Shown here: positions 24,766 through 32,945 of the stretch, one piece after another
Position numbering within the stretch: position 1 is the first letter of the stretch
How the letters are laid out: each line of letters starts with the position of its first letter
From: Streptomyces sp. B21-105
Lineage (GTDB): Bacteria > Actinomycetota > Actinomycetes > Streptomycetales > Streptomycetaceae
DNA length: 64,000 nt
Direction of reading: 5' to 3'
NCBI RefSeq assembly: GCF_036898465.1
Contig: NZ_JARUMJ010000001.1
Location: forward strand, 4,092,001-4,156,000
Position numbers and translations under genes: made by a program
Notes under the pieces: model-generated
Seen by the model: only the letters and a program-made list of their open reading frames with translations
Database searches by the model: none
What the model was told of the DNA's origin: nothing

Positions 24766-25854
24766 CTATTTGAGATCGGCGGCGGTGTAGTACCCACCCG
24801 CGACCAGCACGTAGTTGTAGTTGCTCTTGTCGACGCTGGTCGGCTGCAGCAGGTAGGCGGACACGGCCTTGACGCCGTTCTTGTAGCCCAGCCTGTTGTT
24901 CACCTTCGGCGTCTTGCCGTTGAGGATGTCGTTGGCCATGTCGGCCGCCGCGGAGGCGAGCTGGCGGACGTCCTTGTACACGGTCTGCGACTGCTCGTTC
25001 GCGATGATCGACTTGATCGACGGCTTCTCGGCGTCCTGACCGGTGATGATGGGCAGGGGCTTGCTGCCTGAGCCGTAGCCGTCCGCCTTCAGCGCGTTGA
25101 GGATGCCGAGGGAGATGCCGTCGTACGGCGACAGGACCGCGTCGACCTTCTTGGCCCGATAGAAGTCGGAGAGGAGGCCGTTCATCCGCTTCTGCGCGGT
25201 GGGGCCGTCCCAGCGCAGGGTCGTGACCTCCTTGAGCGCGGTCTGGCCGGACCGGACGATCAACTGCTTGCTGTCCAGGTACGGCTGCAGAAGGTGCATC
25301 GCGCCCTCGAAGAAGTACTGGGTGTTGTTGTCGTCGGGTGAACCGGCGAAAATCTCGATGTTGTACGGTCCCTTTCCGTCCTCCAGACCGAGCTTGTCGA
25401 TGATGTAAAGCGCCTGCAGCCGGCCGACCTGCTCGTTGTCGAAGGAGACGTAGTAGTCGACGTTGGCGGTGCCGAGGATGAGCCGGTCGTAGGAGATCAC
25501 CGGTATTTTCGCGGCGGCGGCCTGCTCGAGCACGCCGTTCATCGACTTGTTGTCGATAGCCGCGATGATCAGCGCGTCGACGCCCTGCTTGATCAGCTCC
25601 TCGATCTGCGAGACCTGGGTCTTCGGGTCGTCCTGCCCGTAGACCAGCTTGGTCTGGTATCCGTAGCCCTTGAGGTCCTTGACGACGCTCTTGCCGTCGG
25701 TCAGCCAGCGCTCGGACGCCTGGGTCGGCATGGCGATGCCGATGGTGCCGCCCTTGGACTTCTCCTTGCCGCTGCCGCTCTCTCCGCAGGCGGACAGGGT
25801 GAGGGACAGGGAGACTCCGGTGAGGGCGGCGAGGAAGGCTCTTCGGTTGCGCAT
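24766..25854 (-). CDS. ABC-type sugar-binding lipoprotein (ChvE/XylF type), solitary
   Basis: 362 residues. A lipoprotein signal peptide ends in LSLTLSAC, so the mature protein is lipid-anchored outside the membrane. GTIGIAMPTQASERWLTDGKSVVKDL, LIKQGVDALIIAAIDNKSM, PVISYDRLI and LPIITGQDAEKPSIKSI are the ligand-facing segments of the xylose/multiple-sugar binding family. ATG 25854 is chosen because the upstream open frame has no signal and strange composition. No ATPase or permease gene is adjacent, so it must share a transporter encoded elsewhere. Confidence 0.88.
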   Translation of the reverse strand: MRNRRAFLAALTGVSLSLTLSACGESGSGKEKSKGGTIGIAMPTQASERWLTDGKSVVKDLKGYGYQTKLVYGQDDPKTQVSQIEELIKQGVDALIIAAIDNKSMNGVLEQAAAAKIPVISYDRLILGTANVDYYVSFDNEQVGRLQALYIIDKLGLEDGKGPYNIEIFAGSPDDNNTQYFFEGAMHLLQPYLDSKQLIVRSGQTALKEVTTLRWDGPTAQKRMNGLLSDFYRAKKVDAVLSPYDGISLGILNALKADGYGSGSKPLPIITGQDAEKPSIKSIIANEQSQTVYKDVRQLASAAADMANDILNGKTPKVNNRLGYKNGVKAVSAYLLQPTSVDKSNYNYVLVAGGYYTAADLK

Positions 25855-26450
25855 GGCGATCGTTCCTAGTTTCTCGTCGATGAGGGGGGTTGGTGACGGA
25901 GTGTCAGCCGTCGGTGGTGAAGAAGCAGTGGGGCCGCGTACCCGACCGTGGTCGCCGCACGGACGGTGCCGGACGGGCGGGTGCCGGACGGGCGACGGGC
26001 GGGTGCCCGGCCCGGCCTCGGCCGTGGGCCGTTCGACTTCCGGCGGCACCGTGCGGCGGACCTGACAGCCATGAACGGTCGGCGGATTTCGCTGACGTCG
26101 GCCGAATGGCGAGAGGACCCGAGGAGTACAGGGAGCGCGAGGGGCACGAGAGGACCCGAGGAGTACCGGGAACACGGCCGGAGAGAGGGGCGCGAGGGGC
26201 GGGTCGCCCGGCCGTTCGCAAGGGGCGGGATTCGGACGCCTCTGCGGCCCGCAGATCGCCGAAAAGCGCCCCCGCGCGGCGGCGCACTCGGATTTCGCCC
26301 GCTCCACTCACCGGTTTGCCGGTACACACCTGTAAATACGTCAGGCTGTGCCACCGGTTTCCGGTCATGAGTGTGCTGACTCCGGTGGTGCGCAGGGCAC
26401 TTGCCTCTCAACCGTTCGAAATTTCGTCACCTGGCCAGAATGCTGGCGCG

Positions 26451-26501
26451 ACCCTAAAAGGGGGTGCGCAAGGTGTCAACGGGGCGAACGAAAACGTTCT
26501 C
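26451..26501 (-). promoter_or_regulatory. Promoter with LacI-type site for the sugar-binding lipoprotein
   Basis: Minus strand: TTGACA (26479-26474), 17-bp spacer, TAGGGT (26456-26451). Eleven bases upstream of the -35 lies GAGAACGTTTTC (26501-26490), an imperfect palindrome with the same AACGTT core as the sites beside the LacI/levanase pair. A site upstream of -35 would suit activation or DNA looping more than simple blockage. Confidence 0.65.
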
Positions 26502-26752
26502 TGAAGGTGTTTAAAATCGCTTTCGGCTGCCCGCGGCGGCACCGGAGGGCGGCGTTCCGGGCGACGCTCCCGCCCTGACCAGCAATTGGCCTGTCAGGCC
26601 CCGCACGGTCCCGGGCCACGCCGCCACGCCGGAAGACCCCACGCGCCCTCGGCGCCATCGTCCAGCGCAGGGCCCGTCACGCGGGCGGAGTGCACAGCAC
26701 AGTCACGGTCGCAGCTGCGACGCGGCCAACAGGGGCGCACACGGCTTACTGC

Positions 26753-26781
26753 TTGCCCTCGATACCCCCCAGGGGTATACA
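26753..26781 (+). promoter_or_regulatory. CsoR-type operator in a leaderless promoter
   Basis: ATACCCCCCAGGGGTAT (26762-26778) is a perfect ATACCCC-N3-GGGGTAT palindrome, the pattern bound by copper sensor CsoR. It lies between -35 TTGCCC (26753-26758) and -10 TATACA (26776-26781), spacer 17 bp. The -10 ends six bases before ATG 26788, so transcription should start at the start codon. Confidence 0.85.
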
Positions 26782-26787
26782 GGAAGC

Positions 26788-27387
26788 ATGCCTCACGACG
26801 AGCACGACGAGCACGACGAGCACGACGGACACACCGAGCACGACCGGGCACACCGGCACGACCACCCCGGCGGCGGCCACGGACAGGCCGGCCGGTCCGA
26901 GCAGCGCCGCGGTCACGCCTCCTGGGGCATGGCCGTGACGGCGACACTGCACTGCCTGACCGGGTGCGCCGTCGGCGAGATCCTCGGCATGGTCGTCGGC
27001 ACCGTCCTCGGCTGGGGCAACGTGCCGACCATGGTCGTCGCGATCCTCCTCGCGTTCCTGTTCGGCTACTCCCTCACCCTGTTCTCGGTGCGCCGAGCGG
27101 GCCTGGATCTCCGGGCCGCCGTCAAGGTGGCGCTGGCCGCCGACACCGTCTCGATCGCCGTGATGGAGCTGGTCGACAACGCGATCGTCGCCTTCACGCC
27201 GGGAGCGATGGACGCCCAGCTGTCGGACGGGCTGTTCTGGGCGGCCCTCCTCGGCGGCTTCGTGGTGGCCTTCCTGATCACGACGCCGGTGAACAAGTGG
27301 ATGATCGCCCGCGGCAAGGGACACGCCGTCGCGCACACCCACGCCCACGCCGACCACGCCGACACCGACGCCCACACCCACGGCTGA
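26788..27387 (+). CDS. DUF4396 membrane protein with His-rich ends, probably copper-inducible
   Basis: 199 residues. The first 40 are almost only His, Asp and Glu (HDEHDEHDEHDGHTEHD), and the last 20 repeat AHTHAHADHADTD; both look like metal-binding tails. Between them are four membrane helices, with Cys in the first (TATLHCLTGCAVGEILG), followed by GYSLTLFSVRRAGLD and FLITTPVNKWMIARGKGH, as in DUF4396 proteins. The CsoR-type operator directly upstream suggests Cu(I) handling, for example sequestration or transport. No CsoR gene or copper ATPase is nearby. Confidence 0.8.
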   Translation: MPHDEHDEHDEHDGHTEHDRAHRHDHPGGGHGQAGRSEQRRGHASWGMAVTATLHCLTGCAVGEILGMVVGTVLGWGNVPTMVVAILLAFLFGYSLTLFSVRRAGLDLRAAVKVALAADTVSIAVMELVDNAIVAFTPGAMDAQLSDGLFWAALLGGFVVAFLITTPVNKWMIARGKGHAVAHTHAHADHADTDAHTHG

Positions 27388-27394
27388 GGCGTGC

Positions 27395-28585
27395 TCACTC
27401 AGCCGGGCCCGTGCGTGCCGTCTGCCGTTCGCCGGCCCGTCCCGCGGAGTGCAGCGCCAGGGTCACCGCGATCGACGTCAGCGCCATCGCCGTCATCGCC
27501 GTGGCCGGCGAGGTGAGTTGGGCCGCCGTGCCCGCCAGGGCCGCGCTCACGCCCTGCATGGTGAGCATCCCGGACGAGTGCAGCCCAAGGGCGTGGCCGC
27601 TGAGTTCGGGCGGGGTGAGCGCCATCAGGCGTTCCTGCTGGGCCAGGCTCGCGCCGAAGCCGACGGAGGCGAGGGCGGCGCAGGCGGCGGCGAGCGGAAG
27701 AGCGGGGTGCAGGGCGAACAGGGCGTAGGGCGCGGCCAGCAGGAGCAGCAGCGGGGTCGCCAGCCGGGTGCGCACCGCCGGCGGGACCAGCCTGCCGATC
27801 GTCACGTCGCCCACCAGCATTCCCAGCGCGGCGCAGGCGAACAGTGTGCCCGCCGCGTCCGGGGCGTACGGCACGAACAGTGCCTCGCAGCCGACGACCA
27901 GACCGTTGGGCAGCCACAGCCCCAGGTAGGTGAGGCGGCGGGGCCGGGAGGACCACAGGACGGCGTTGGTGCGCCGGGTCGCGGCGGCGGAGGGGCGGCC
28001 GGCGGCGCGCGGCGGGCGGGCGGTCAGCCCCAGCCGGGCGACCGCGGCGGCGACGGCGTACAGCAGGGCGGCGAGCAGCAGGGTCCGGCGTGCGGAGAGC
28101 GCCGCGACCAGGACGCCGCCGGCCGCGTATCCGGTGATCTGCATCAGCCCGTGCAGGATGTTGAACAGCGAACGCCCGGGCAGATAGCCGTCCTTGGTGA
28201 GGATCTCGTTCAGCAGTCCCCAGCGGACCCCGCCGCCGAGCGAGGCGATCAGCCCCTGCAGCAGGACGACCATGAGGACGCCGTAGACGGGCAGGCCCGG
28301 GGCGGCCAGGAGGGCGGTGGTGGCGGCGAAGCCGAGCGAGATCCCCGCCAGAGTCGCCCTCGGGGGCAGCCGGTCGGAGCCGGAGAGGAGCAGGGTCGCG
28401 CCCAGCACCTGGGCGAGCGAGGGCCCGAACATGCTCATCGCCGACAGCAGCGGCGAGTCGGTGGCCCGGTAGACGAGTGTGCCGAGCGCCAGGCCGCCCA
28501 CCGTCGAGGCGGCGGTGTGCGCGGCGGAGGAGACGAAGAGGGGCGTGAACTCCGGGGTGCGGAAAAGCGGTCGGTAGCGAGACAT
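27395..28585 (-). CDS. MFS transporter controlled by divergent ArsR-type gene
   Basis: 396 residues with about 12 membrane helices. GGGVRWGLLNEILTKDGYLPGRSLFNILHGLMQI is typical of the streptomycete MFS group found next to DUF5937/ArsR regulators. It is divergent from such a regulator with about 95 bp between starts, so it is very likely the regulator's target. Export of an unknown toxic or signalling compound is inferred. Confidence 0.85.
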   Translation of the reverse strand: MSRYRPLFRTPEFTPLFVSSAAHTAASTVGGLALGTLVYRATDSPLLSAMSMFGPSLAQVLGATLLLSGSDRLPPRATLAGISLGFAATTALLAAPGLPVYGVLMVVLLQGLIASLGGGVRWGLLNEILTKDGYLPGRSLFNILHGLMQITGYAAGGVLVAALSARRTLLLAALLYAVAAAVARLGLTARPPRAAGRPSAAATRRTNAVLWSSRPRRLTYLGLWLPNGLVVGCEALFVPYAPDAAGTLFACAALGMLVGDVTIGRLVPPAVRTRLATPLLLLLAAPYALFALHPALPLAAACAALASVGFGASLAQQERLMALTPPELSGHALGLHSSGMLTMQGVSAALAGTAAQLTSPATAMTAMALTSIAVTLALHSAGRAGERQTARTGPAE

Positions 28586-28679
28586 GCGCGGAGTCTCGGA
28601 CGGCGTCGAGCGGGCCGGTTATTGTTTCGCGGTCGTGCGAAAGGTCGTGCGGAGGGTCGTCCGGGACGAAAGGGGCCGC

Positions 28680-29705
28680 GTGGGCTGGTGGCAGGTGAAC
28701 GCGGACACGCTGGCGGGCAGCCGGTTCGTGATCTCGCCGCTCACCGAGACCTTCGCGAGTCTGAAGCTGCTGCACGCCGGGGTGGGTCACCATCCCGGCG
28801 AGCGGGAGTGGCTGCACGTCCACCTGCCCGGCTACCGGGCCGCGCTGGCCGCCGACCCGGTGACGGCGCTGTTGGTGCGGGCGGGGCTCGGAAGGAGCTG
28901 GATCGCCGACTTCCTGACGCCCACGCCGAGGGACGGCGAGAGCTTCGAGGAGGGCGTGGCCCGGGTGCGGTCGGCCCATCCGGCGGACGCCCGGGCGCAT
29001 CTGCGGACGTCGCTGGCCGGGCCACTGCCCGCCGCCCTGGACCGGGACGACCTGCCCGAGCGGGCGGCCGCGCTGCTGGAGCACGTGTGGGAGACGGACG
29101 TCCGGCCGGACTGGGAGCGCCGCCGGCGCGTCCTGGAGGCGGACGTCGTCGCGCGGACGGCGCAGGTCAGCCGGGGTGGCTGGGCGGCGGTGCTGGACTC
29201 GTTGCGGCCGGGGACGCGCTGGCTCGGCGAGAGCCGCTTCCAGGTGAACCCGCACGAGTATCCGCCCCGCGAGATCTCCGGGGCCGAGCTGCTGTTCGTG
29301 CCGGTCACGCCGAAGGCCGGCTGGGTGTCGTGGGAGGGCCGGGAGCGGTACGCCGTCGTCTACCCGTGCGCCGGCGTGCTCGCCGAGGACCGGCGCGGCC
29401 GCGCCGGGGCGGCGCCGGCCGCGCTCGGCGCGCTGCTGGGTCCCGGCCGTGCCGCGGTGCTGGTGCTGCTCGCCGGCCCGTTGAGCACCACCCAGCTGGT
29501 CGCGCTGACCGGCCAGGGCCTCGGCTCCGTGGGCCGCCATCTGCGGGTGCTGCTGGACGCGGGCCTGGTGCAGCGGCGACGCGCGGGGCGCTCGGTGCTG
29601 TACTCGCGGACGCCGGCGGGAGACACCCTGGCGGAGGCGGCCGGAGGCGACCCCGTGGGACCGGCGGCTGCGGCGGCCGGGGCCGACGGTCCTGCTCGGA
29701 GTTAG
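28680..29705 (+). CDS. ArsR-type winged-helix regulator with DUF5937 domain
   Basis: 341 residues. The N-terminal domain starts GWWQVNADTLAGSRFVISPLTETFASL, the conserved entry of this family. The C-terminal winged helix reads AVLVLLAGPLSTTQLVALTGQGLGSVGRHLRVLLDAGLVQRRRAGRSVLYSRT. It lacks the Cys metal site of classical ArsR, so it should sense an organic ligand. GTG 28680 after GAAAGGGG is preferred; the longer frame from 28584 would overlap the MFS start. Confidence 0.85.
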   Translation: MGWWQVNADTLAGSRFVISPLTETFASLKLLHAGVGHHPGEREWLHVHLPGYRAALAADPVTALLVRAGLGRSWIADFLTPTPRDGESFEEGVARVRSAHPADARAHLRTSLAGPLPAALDRDDLPERAAALLEHVWETDVRPDWERRRRVLEADVVARTAQVSRGGWAAVLDSLRPGTRWLGESRFQVNPHEYPPREISGAELLFVPVTPKAGWVSWEGRERYAVVYPCAGVLAEDRRGRAGAAPAALGALLGPGRAAVLVLLAGPLSTTQLVALTGQGLGSVGRHLRVLLDAGLVQRRRAGRSVLYSRTPAGDTLAEAAGGDPVGPAAAAAGADGPARS

Positions 29706-29715
29706 CATCCGAAGC

Positions 29716-30219
29716 ATGACTACTGATGCCGGTACCTCTCCCCTCGACGTCCAGATCGACGCCCTCAAGGGCGGCTCCGCGGAGCTCTCGCAGTACACGG
29801 GCCAGGTCGTGCTGGTGGTGAACGTGGCCTCCAAGTGCGGGCTCACCCCGCAGTACACCGGCCTGGAGCGGCTGCAGGAGCGGTACGCCGGGCGGGGTTT
29901 CACCGTCCTCGGGGTGCCCTGCAACCAGTTCCTCGGGCAGGAGCCCGGCAGCGCCGAGGAGATCGCGCAGTTCTGCTCGGCCACCTACGGCGTGAGCTTC
30001 CCGCTGACGGAGAAGGTCGAGGTCAACGGCGAGGGCAGGCACCCGCTGTACGAGCGGCTCGTCGGGTTCGCGGACGGCGAGGGCCACACCGGCGACGTCC
30101 GCTGGAACTTCGAGAAGTTCCTGATCGGCCGGGACGGCTCCGTCGTCGCCCGGTTCTCCCCGCAGACGGAGCCGGAGGCCCCCGAGGTGGTCGCGGCCAT
30201 CGAGAGCCGCCTGGGCTGA
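29716..30219 (+). CDS. Glutathione peroxidase family thiol peroxidase
   Basis: 167 residues. NVASKCGLTPQYTGLE holds the peroxidatic Cys (not Sec), GVPCNQFLGQEPG the Gln and a likely resolving Cys, and VRWNFEKFLIGRDG the Trp/Asn of the catalytic tetrad. Actinomycetes lack glutathione, so mycothiol- or thioredoxin-dependent reduction of peroxides is expected. It starts 11 nt after the ArsR-type stop and may be co-transcribed. Confidence 0.93.
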   Translation: MTTDAGTSPLDVQIDALKGGSAELSQYTGQVVLVVNVASKCGLTPQYTGLERLQERYAGRGFTVLGVPCNQFLGQEPGSAEEIAQFCSATYGVSFPLTEKVEVNGEGRHPLYERLVGFADGEGHTGDVRWNFEKFLIGRDGSVVARFSPQTEPEAPEVVAAIESRLG

Positions 30220-30290
30220 GCGGGCGGGCGGGCCGGCCGCCTCGGCTGAGCGGGCGGGCGGCCGGGCCGCCCGGGCATGCGACGGGCCCC
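30204..30290. terminator. GC-rich repeat and hairpins after the peroxidase gene
   Basis: CTGAGCGGGCGGGCGG occurs twice, and GGCGGCCGGGCCGCC can form a strong hairpin. The position directly after the stop suggests a factor-independent or structural terminator, although no T tract follows. Confidence 0.45.
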
Positions 30291-30384
30291 CTCGGCTAGG
30301 ACGGCGATCTGGACGAGAGGGCCCGTGGGTGGTGCTTCCGCAGTGGTGTTCGGTATCCGGCTGAGGGTCAGGAAGTCCTCCGCC

Positions 30385-30576
30385 CTACGCCTTGACCGAC
30401 GCCACGAAGTCGCTCCACGCGTCGGCGGGGAAGACGAGGGTCGGGCCGTCCTGGACCTTGGAGTCCCGGACGAACAGGGCCTGTACGGCGGGGGACTTGA
30501 CTTCGACGCACGCACCGTTGCCCGTGGAGTAGGAGGACTTGGTCCACGTGTACGCGCTGCCCTGACGAATTGCCAT
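30385..30576 (-). CDS. DUF397 protein
   Basis: 63 residues: YTWTKSSYSTGNGACVEV, then VFVRDSK-like AVQALFVRDSKVQDGPTLVFPADAWSDFVASVK. This is the small partner of DUF5753/XRE regulators in streptomycetes, where such pairs affect development and antibiotic production in a toxin-antitoxin-like fashion. ATG 30576 gives the canonical N-terminus; the upstream open frame is unrelated. The matching XRE gene lies just upstream on the same strand. Confidence 0.9.
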   Translation of the reverse strand: MAIRQGSAYTWTKSSYSTGNGACVEVKSPAVQALFVRDSKVQDGPTLVFPADAWSDFVASVKA

Positions 30577-30763
30577 TTTTGCTCCGGAGTGCAGTTGTTG
30601 AGTTGCTGTCTTCACGCCAACCGTGTTGCTTGATGGCGTGATCGACGCTACTCGCCAACATCGACTGACGAAGCGACTATTCACTCGACCGGGTGACATA
30701 TCCCCTTGGGAACTTCCATAACCCTGGTGACATCGCGTATCATGCGCCCCTTTTCGCCGGACC

Positions 30764-31621
30764 TCACCGCACGTAGCTCTTGGCGATGTCGGCGATGAGC
30801 CGGCGGGACTGCTCCACGTTCAGGGCCTGGGCGCGCAGATGCTCGTACATCACGCTGTACTTCTGCACGTCGTTCGGCTTCTCCAGATAGAGGTCGCTGG
30901 TGACGCCCTCGATGTAGACCACGCTGGAGTCGGCCGTGTCGGGGAACTCAAGGATCGCGTACTGGCCGTTGAGACCCGGATGCGCGCCCATCTCGAACGG
31001 GATCACCTGGACCGTCACATGCGGCAACTGGGACTGCTCGACGAGGTGTTCCAGCTGGTCCCGCATCAACTCTCGGCCCCCGACCACGCGTCGGAGCGCC
31101 GACTCGTCCATGACGCTCCACAGCCGCAGCGGGTTCTCGCCCGACGAGACCCGTTCCTGCCGGCGCAGGCGCACCTGCACCCGCTTGTCGATCTCCGTCT
31201 GCGCGGTCTCCGGCAGCGCGCCCGAGATCAGCGCCTCCGCGTACTGACGGGTCTGCAGCAGCCCGGGCACCACCTGCGGGTCGTACACGCGCAGGCTCGC
31301 CGCGTCCGTCTCCAGACCGATGTAGACGCTGTACGGAACGTCGCCGAAGGCGTGCCACCAGCCCTGCTGGCGGGAGTCCTTGGCCATCTCCATCAGCGAG
31401 TCGACCATCCGCTGGTCCTCGACCTCGTACACCCCGCACAGGTCGCGTACGTCGCGCTGGCTGATGCTGCGCCGGCCGTTCTCCAGCCGGCTGATCTTCG
31501 ACTGGGACACCAGCAGACGCTCGGCGACCTCTTCGGCGGTCATGCCCTTGAGCTCACGGAGCCTGCGCAGCTCCTGGCCCAACCGGCGTCGTCTGACGGT
31601 GGGATTGACATTGGACGCCAC
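30764..31621 (-). CDS. XRE-family regulator with DUF5753 domain
   Basis: 285 residues. GQELRRLRELKGMTAEEVAERLLVSQSKISRLENGRRSISQRDV is the XRE helix-turn-helix. The rest (VYDPQVVPGLLQTRQYAEAL, VMDESALRRVVGG, VQVIPFEMGAHPGLNGQYAILEF) is DUF5753. GTG 31621 lies about 10 nt after GGAGG. The downstream DUF397 gene is separated by about 190 bp of AT-richer DNA. Self-regulation through the palindrome at 31668-31681 is likely. Confidence 0.92.
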   Translation of the reverse strand: MASNVNPTVRRRRLGQELRRLRELKGMTAEEVAERLLVSQSKISRLENGRRSISQRDVRDLCGVYEVEDQRMVDSLMEMAKDSRQQGWWHAFGDVPYSVYIGLETDAASLRVYDPQVVPGLLQTRQYAEALISGALPETAQTEIDKRVQVRLRRQERVSSGENPLRLWSVMDESALRRVVGGRELMRDQLEHLVEQSQLPHVTVQVIPFEMGAHPGLNGQYAILEFPDTADSSVVYIEGVTSDLYLEKPNDVQKYSVMYEHLRAQALNVEQSRRLIADIAKSYVR

Positions 31622-31952
31622 GGGACGTGCACCTCCGGCTGCGTGTCTGTCTCAACACTTTGCGTATCTGCTGTTCAGCAGACTGCCACCAAGGCGCTTT
31701 CCGGCGCTGGAAAACGGTGGATATGCGGCTGCTGCGCGCCAGTTCGGACAGGAATCCGAAGGGTTCCGGACGCCTCCCGACGCCTCCCGAGAGCGCGCGA
31801 CGGCTCGCGACACACGTCCGCGCGGGGCGGTGTACGCACCGTCCCGCGCGGGCCGCGTCGGCTCCCGAACAGGTCTCAGGTCTGAGGGCCCTGAGGACTC
31901 GGAGGTCCCTGAGGGCTCAGAAGAATCGGAGGGTTCAGAGGGTTTGGAAGGT
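31622..31952. other. Intergenic region with palindrome and purine repeat
   Basis: CTGCTGTTCAGCAG (31668-31681) is a perfect 6-2-6 palindrome 47 nt upstream of the XRE start. The other end (about 31885-31960) is an imperfect GGTTCAGAGG/TCGGAGG repeat just after the GPP34 stop. No gene is supported. Confidence 0.5.
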
Positions 31953-32708
31953 TCAGAGGGCCACCACACGCGCCATGGGGTTGCGGTGCGGCTGCGCCGG
32001 AACGCCACGGGCGGGTTCCGGAGCGGGCCTGGCTCCCGGTCCGGCCTGCCGGCCGGGGGGCGCCTGGTTGCGGCGCGGCTGTGCCACCGCGCCGTTCTGG
32101 ACGTCCATCACGGCGTGCGCCACGAGTCCGCCCATCGGGTCGTGCCTGATCAGATCCCGCAACCGGGAGCGGGACGAACGTCCCTCGTTGCCCGGGTACA
32201 GGTGCTTGCCGAGGCCGACCGCGTGCGCCAGCGCGGCGAGCGCCGCGGTCCGCGGGTCCGGCGGCACGCCGGTGCGGATCGCGGAGTCCAGCCGGGCCTT
32301 GATCTCCCGGCTGATGTCGGTGTCCGTCGCCTGGTAGCGAGTCGTCGGCAGCACTCCGCACATCTGGCCCGCCACGGCATGCACCATGCCGCACCGCTCC
32401 AGATGCGAGAGGTAGGTCTGGCGTAGCCCGAGACGCGGCCCGCCGATCCAGTGGACAGCCCGTACGGGAGCGCCACGCCTTCGCAGCAACTCCAACGCGC
32501 AGTCCAGCGTTGGGTCTCCAGTCGGCCGTGGGGACACCACGGCGATACGATCCCCGTCAGGGGCTATCCGCCCGGCCAGTGCCAGCTCCACTAGCTGTGC
32601 TCCGGCCAGACCAAGGTCGAGCGACTGCGGCTGTGCGGTGGTACCCGTCGTCGGGTCCAACGCCAGCAGAAGAAGCTCTTCCGGAATCGTTCTGCGGCTC
32701 CTGCCCAT
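31953..32708 (-). CDS. GPP34 (GOLPH3/VPS74-like) family protein
   Basis: 251 residues. TIPEELLLLALDPTTG, LDLGLAGAQLVELALAGRIAPDGDRI and TYLSHLERCGMVHA are the conserved GPP34 helices; in eukaryotes the fold binds phosphoinositides, and in actinomycetes its role is unknown. The last 45 residues are Pro/Ala/Arg-rich and disordered. ATG 32708 follows GGGGAGG by about 5 nt. It is separated from its neighbours and divergent from the carboxypeptidase gene. Confidence 0.88.
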   Translation of the reverse strand: MGRSRRTIPEELLLLALDPTTGTTAQPQSLDLGLAGAQLVELALAGRIAPDGDRIAVVSPRPTGDPTLDCALELLRRRGAPVRAVHWIGGPRLGLRQTYLSHLERCGMVHAVAGQMCGVLPTTRYQATDTDISREIKARLDSAIRTGVPPDPRTAALAALAHAVGLGKHLYPGNEGRSSRSRLRDLIRHDPMGGLVAHAVMDVQNGAVAQPRRNQAPPGRQAGPGARPAPEPARGVPAQPHRNPMARVVAL

Positions 32709-32945
32709 CCATGCCTCCCCGCGTGGATGAATGACAGGGTGACCCCTCTCACATTCATCTGTCGAGGGTGCGTGACCTGTTTGTAGTGGAACCAGTAGGT
32801 ATGTCGTTCTCGTCTACCGCAGGAGCCAAGCCCACTACACACGACACTGGTACATGGTTCGGACAACGCCGCAAGGCGGGTCCGGGGCGGGCTGTTCACG
32901 GTTCGGCAGGCGCGCTGACGGCGTGCGGCACACGAGGAGGCATCG

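Larger units (their letters stand above)
25855..26787. other. 933-bp non-coding region with long leader
   Basis: No protein gene can be supported on either strand. It holds the promoter of the binding protein at its far end (26451-26479), giving a leader of nearly 600 nt. A 19-bp direct repeat, GAGAGGACCCGAGGAGTAC, occurs at 26111-26129 and 26148-26166, and shorter CGGACGGGCGGGTGC repeats occur near 25970. An unrecognised regulatory RNA or small peptide gene is possible. Confidence 0.5.

Noticed and set aside
22223..24790. Plus-strand open frame of 855 codons
   Set aside because: It crosses the end of the levanase and the whole MFS gene on the opposite strand and consists of Arg/His/Gly/Glu runs.
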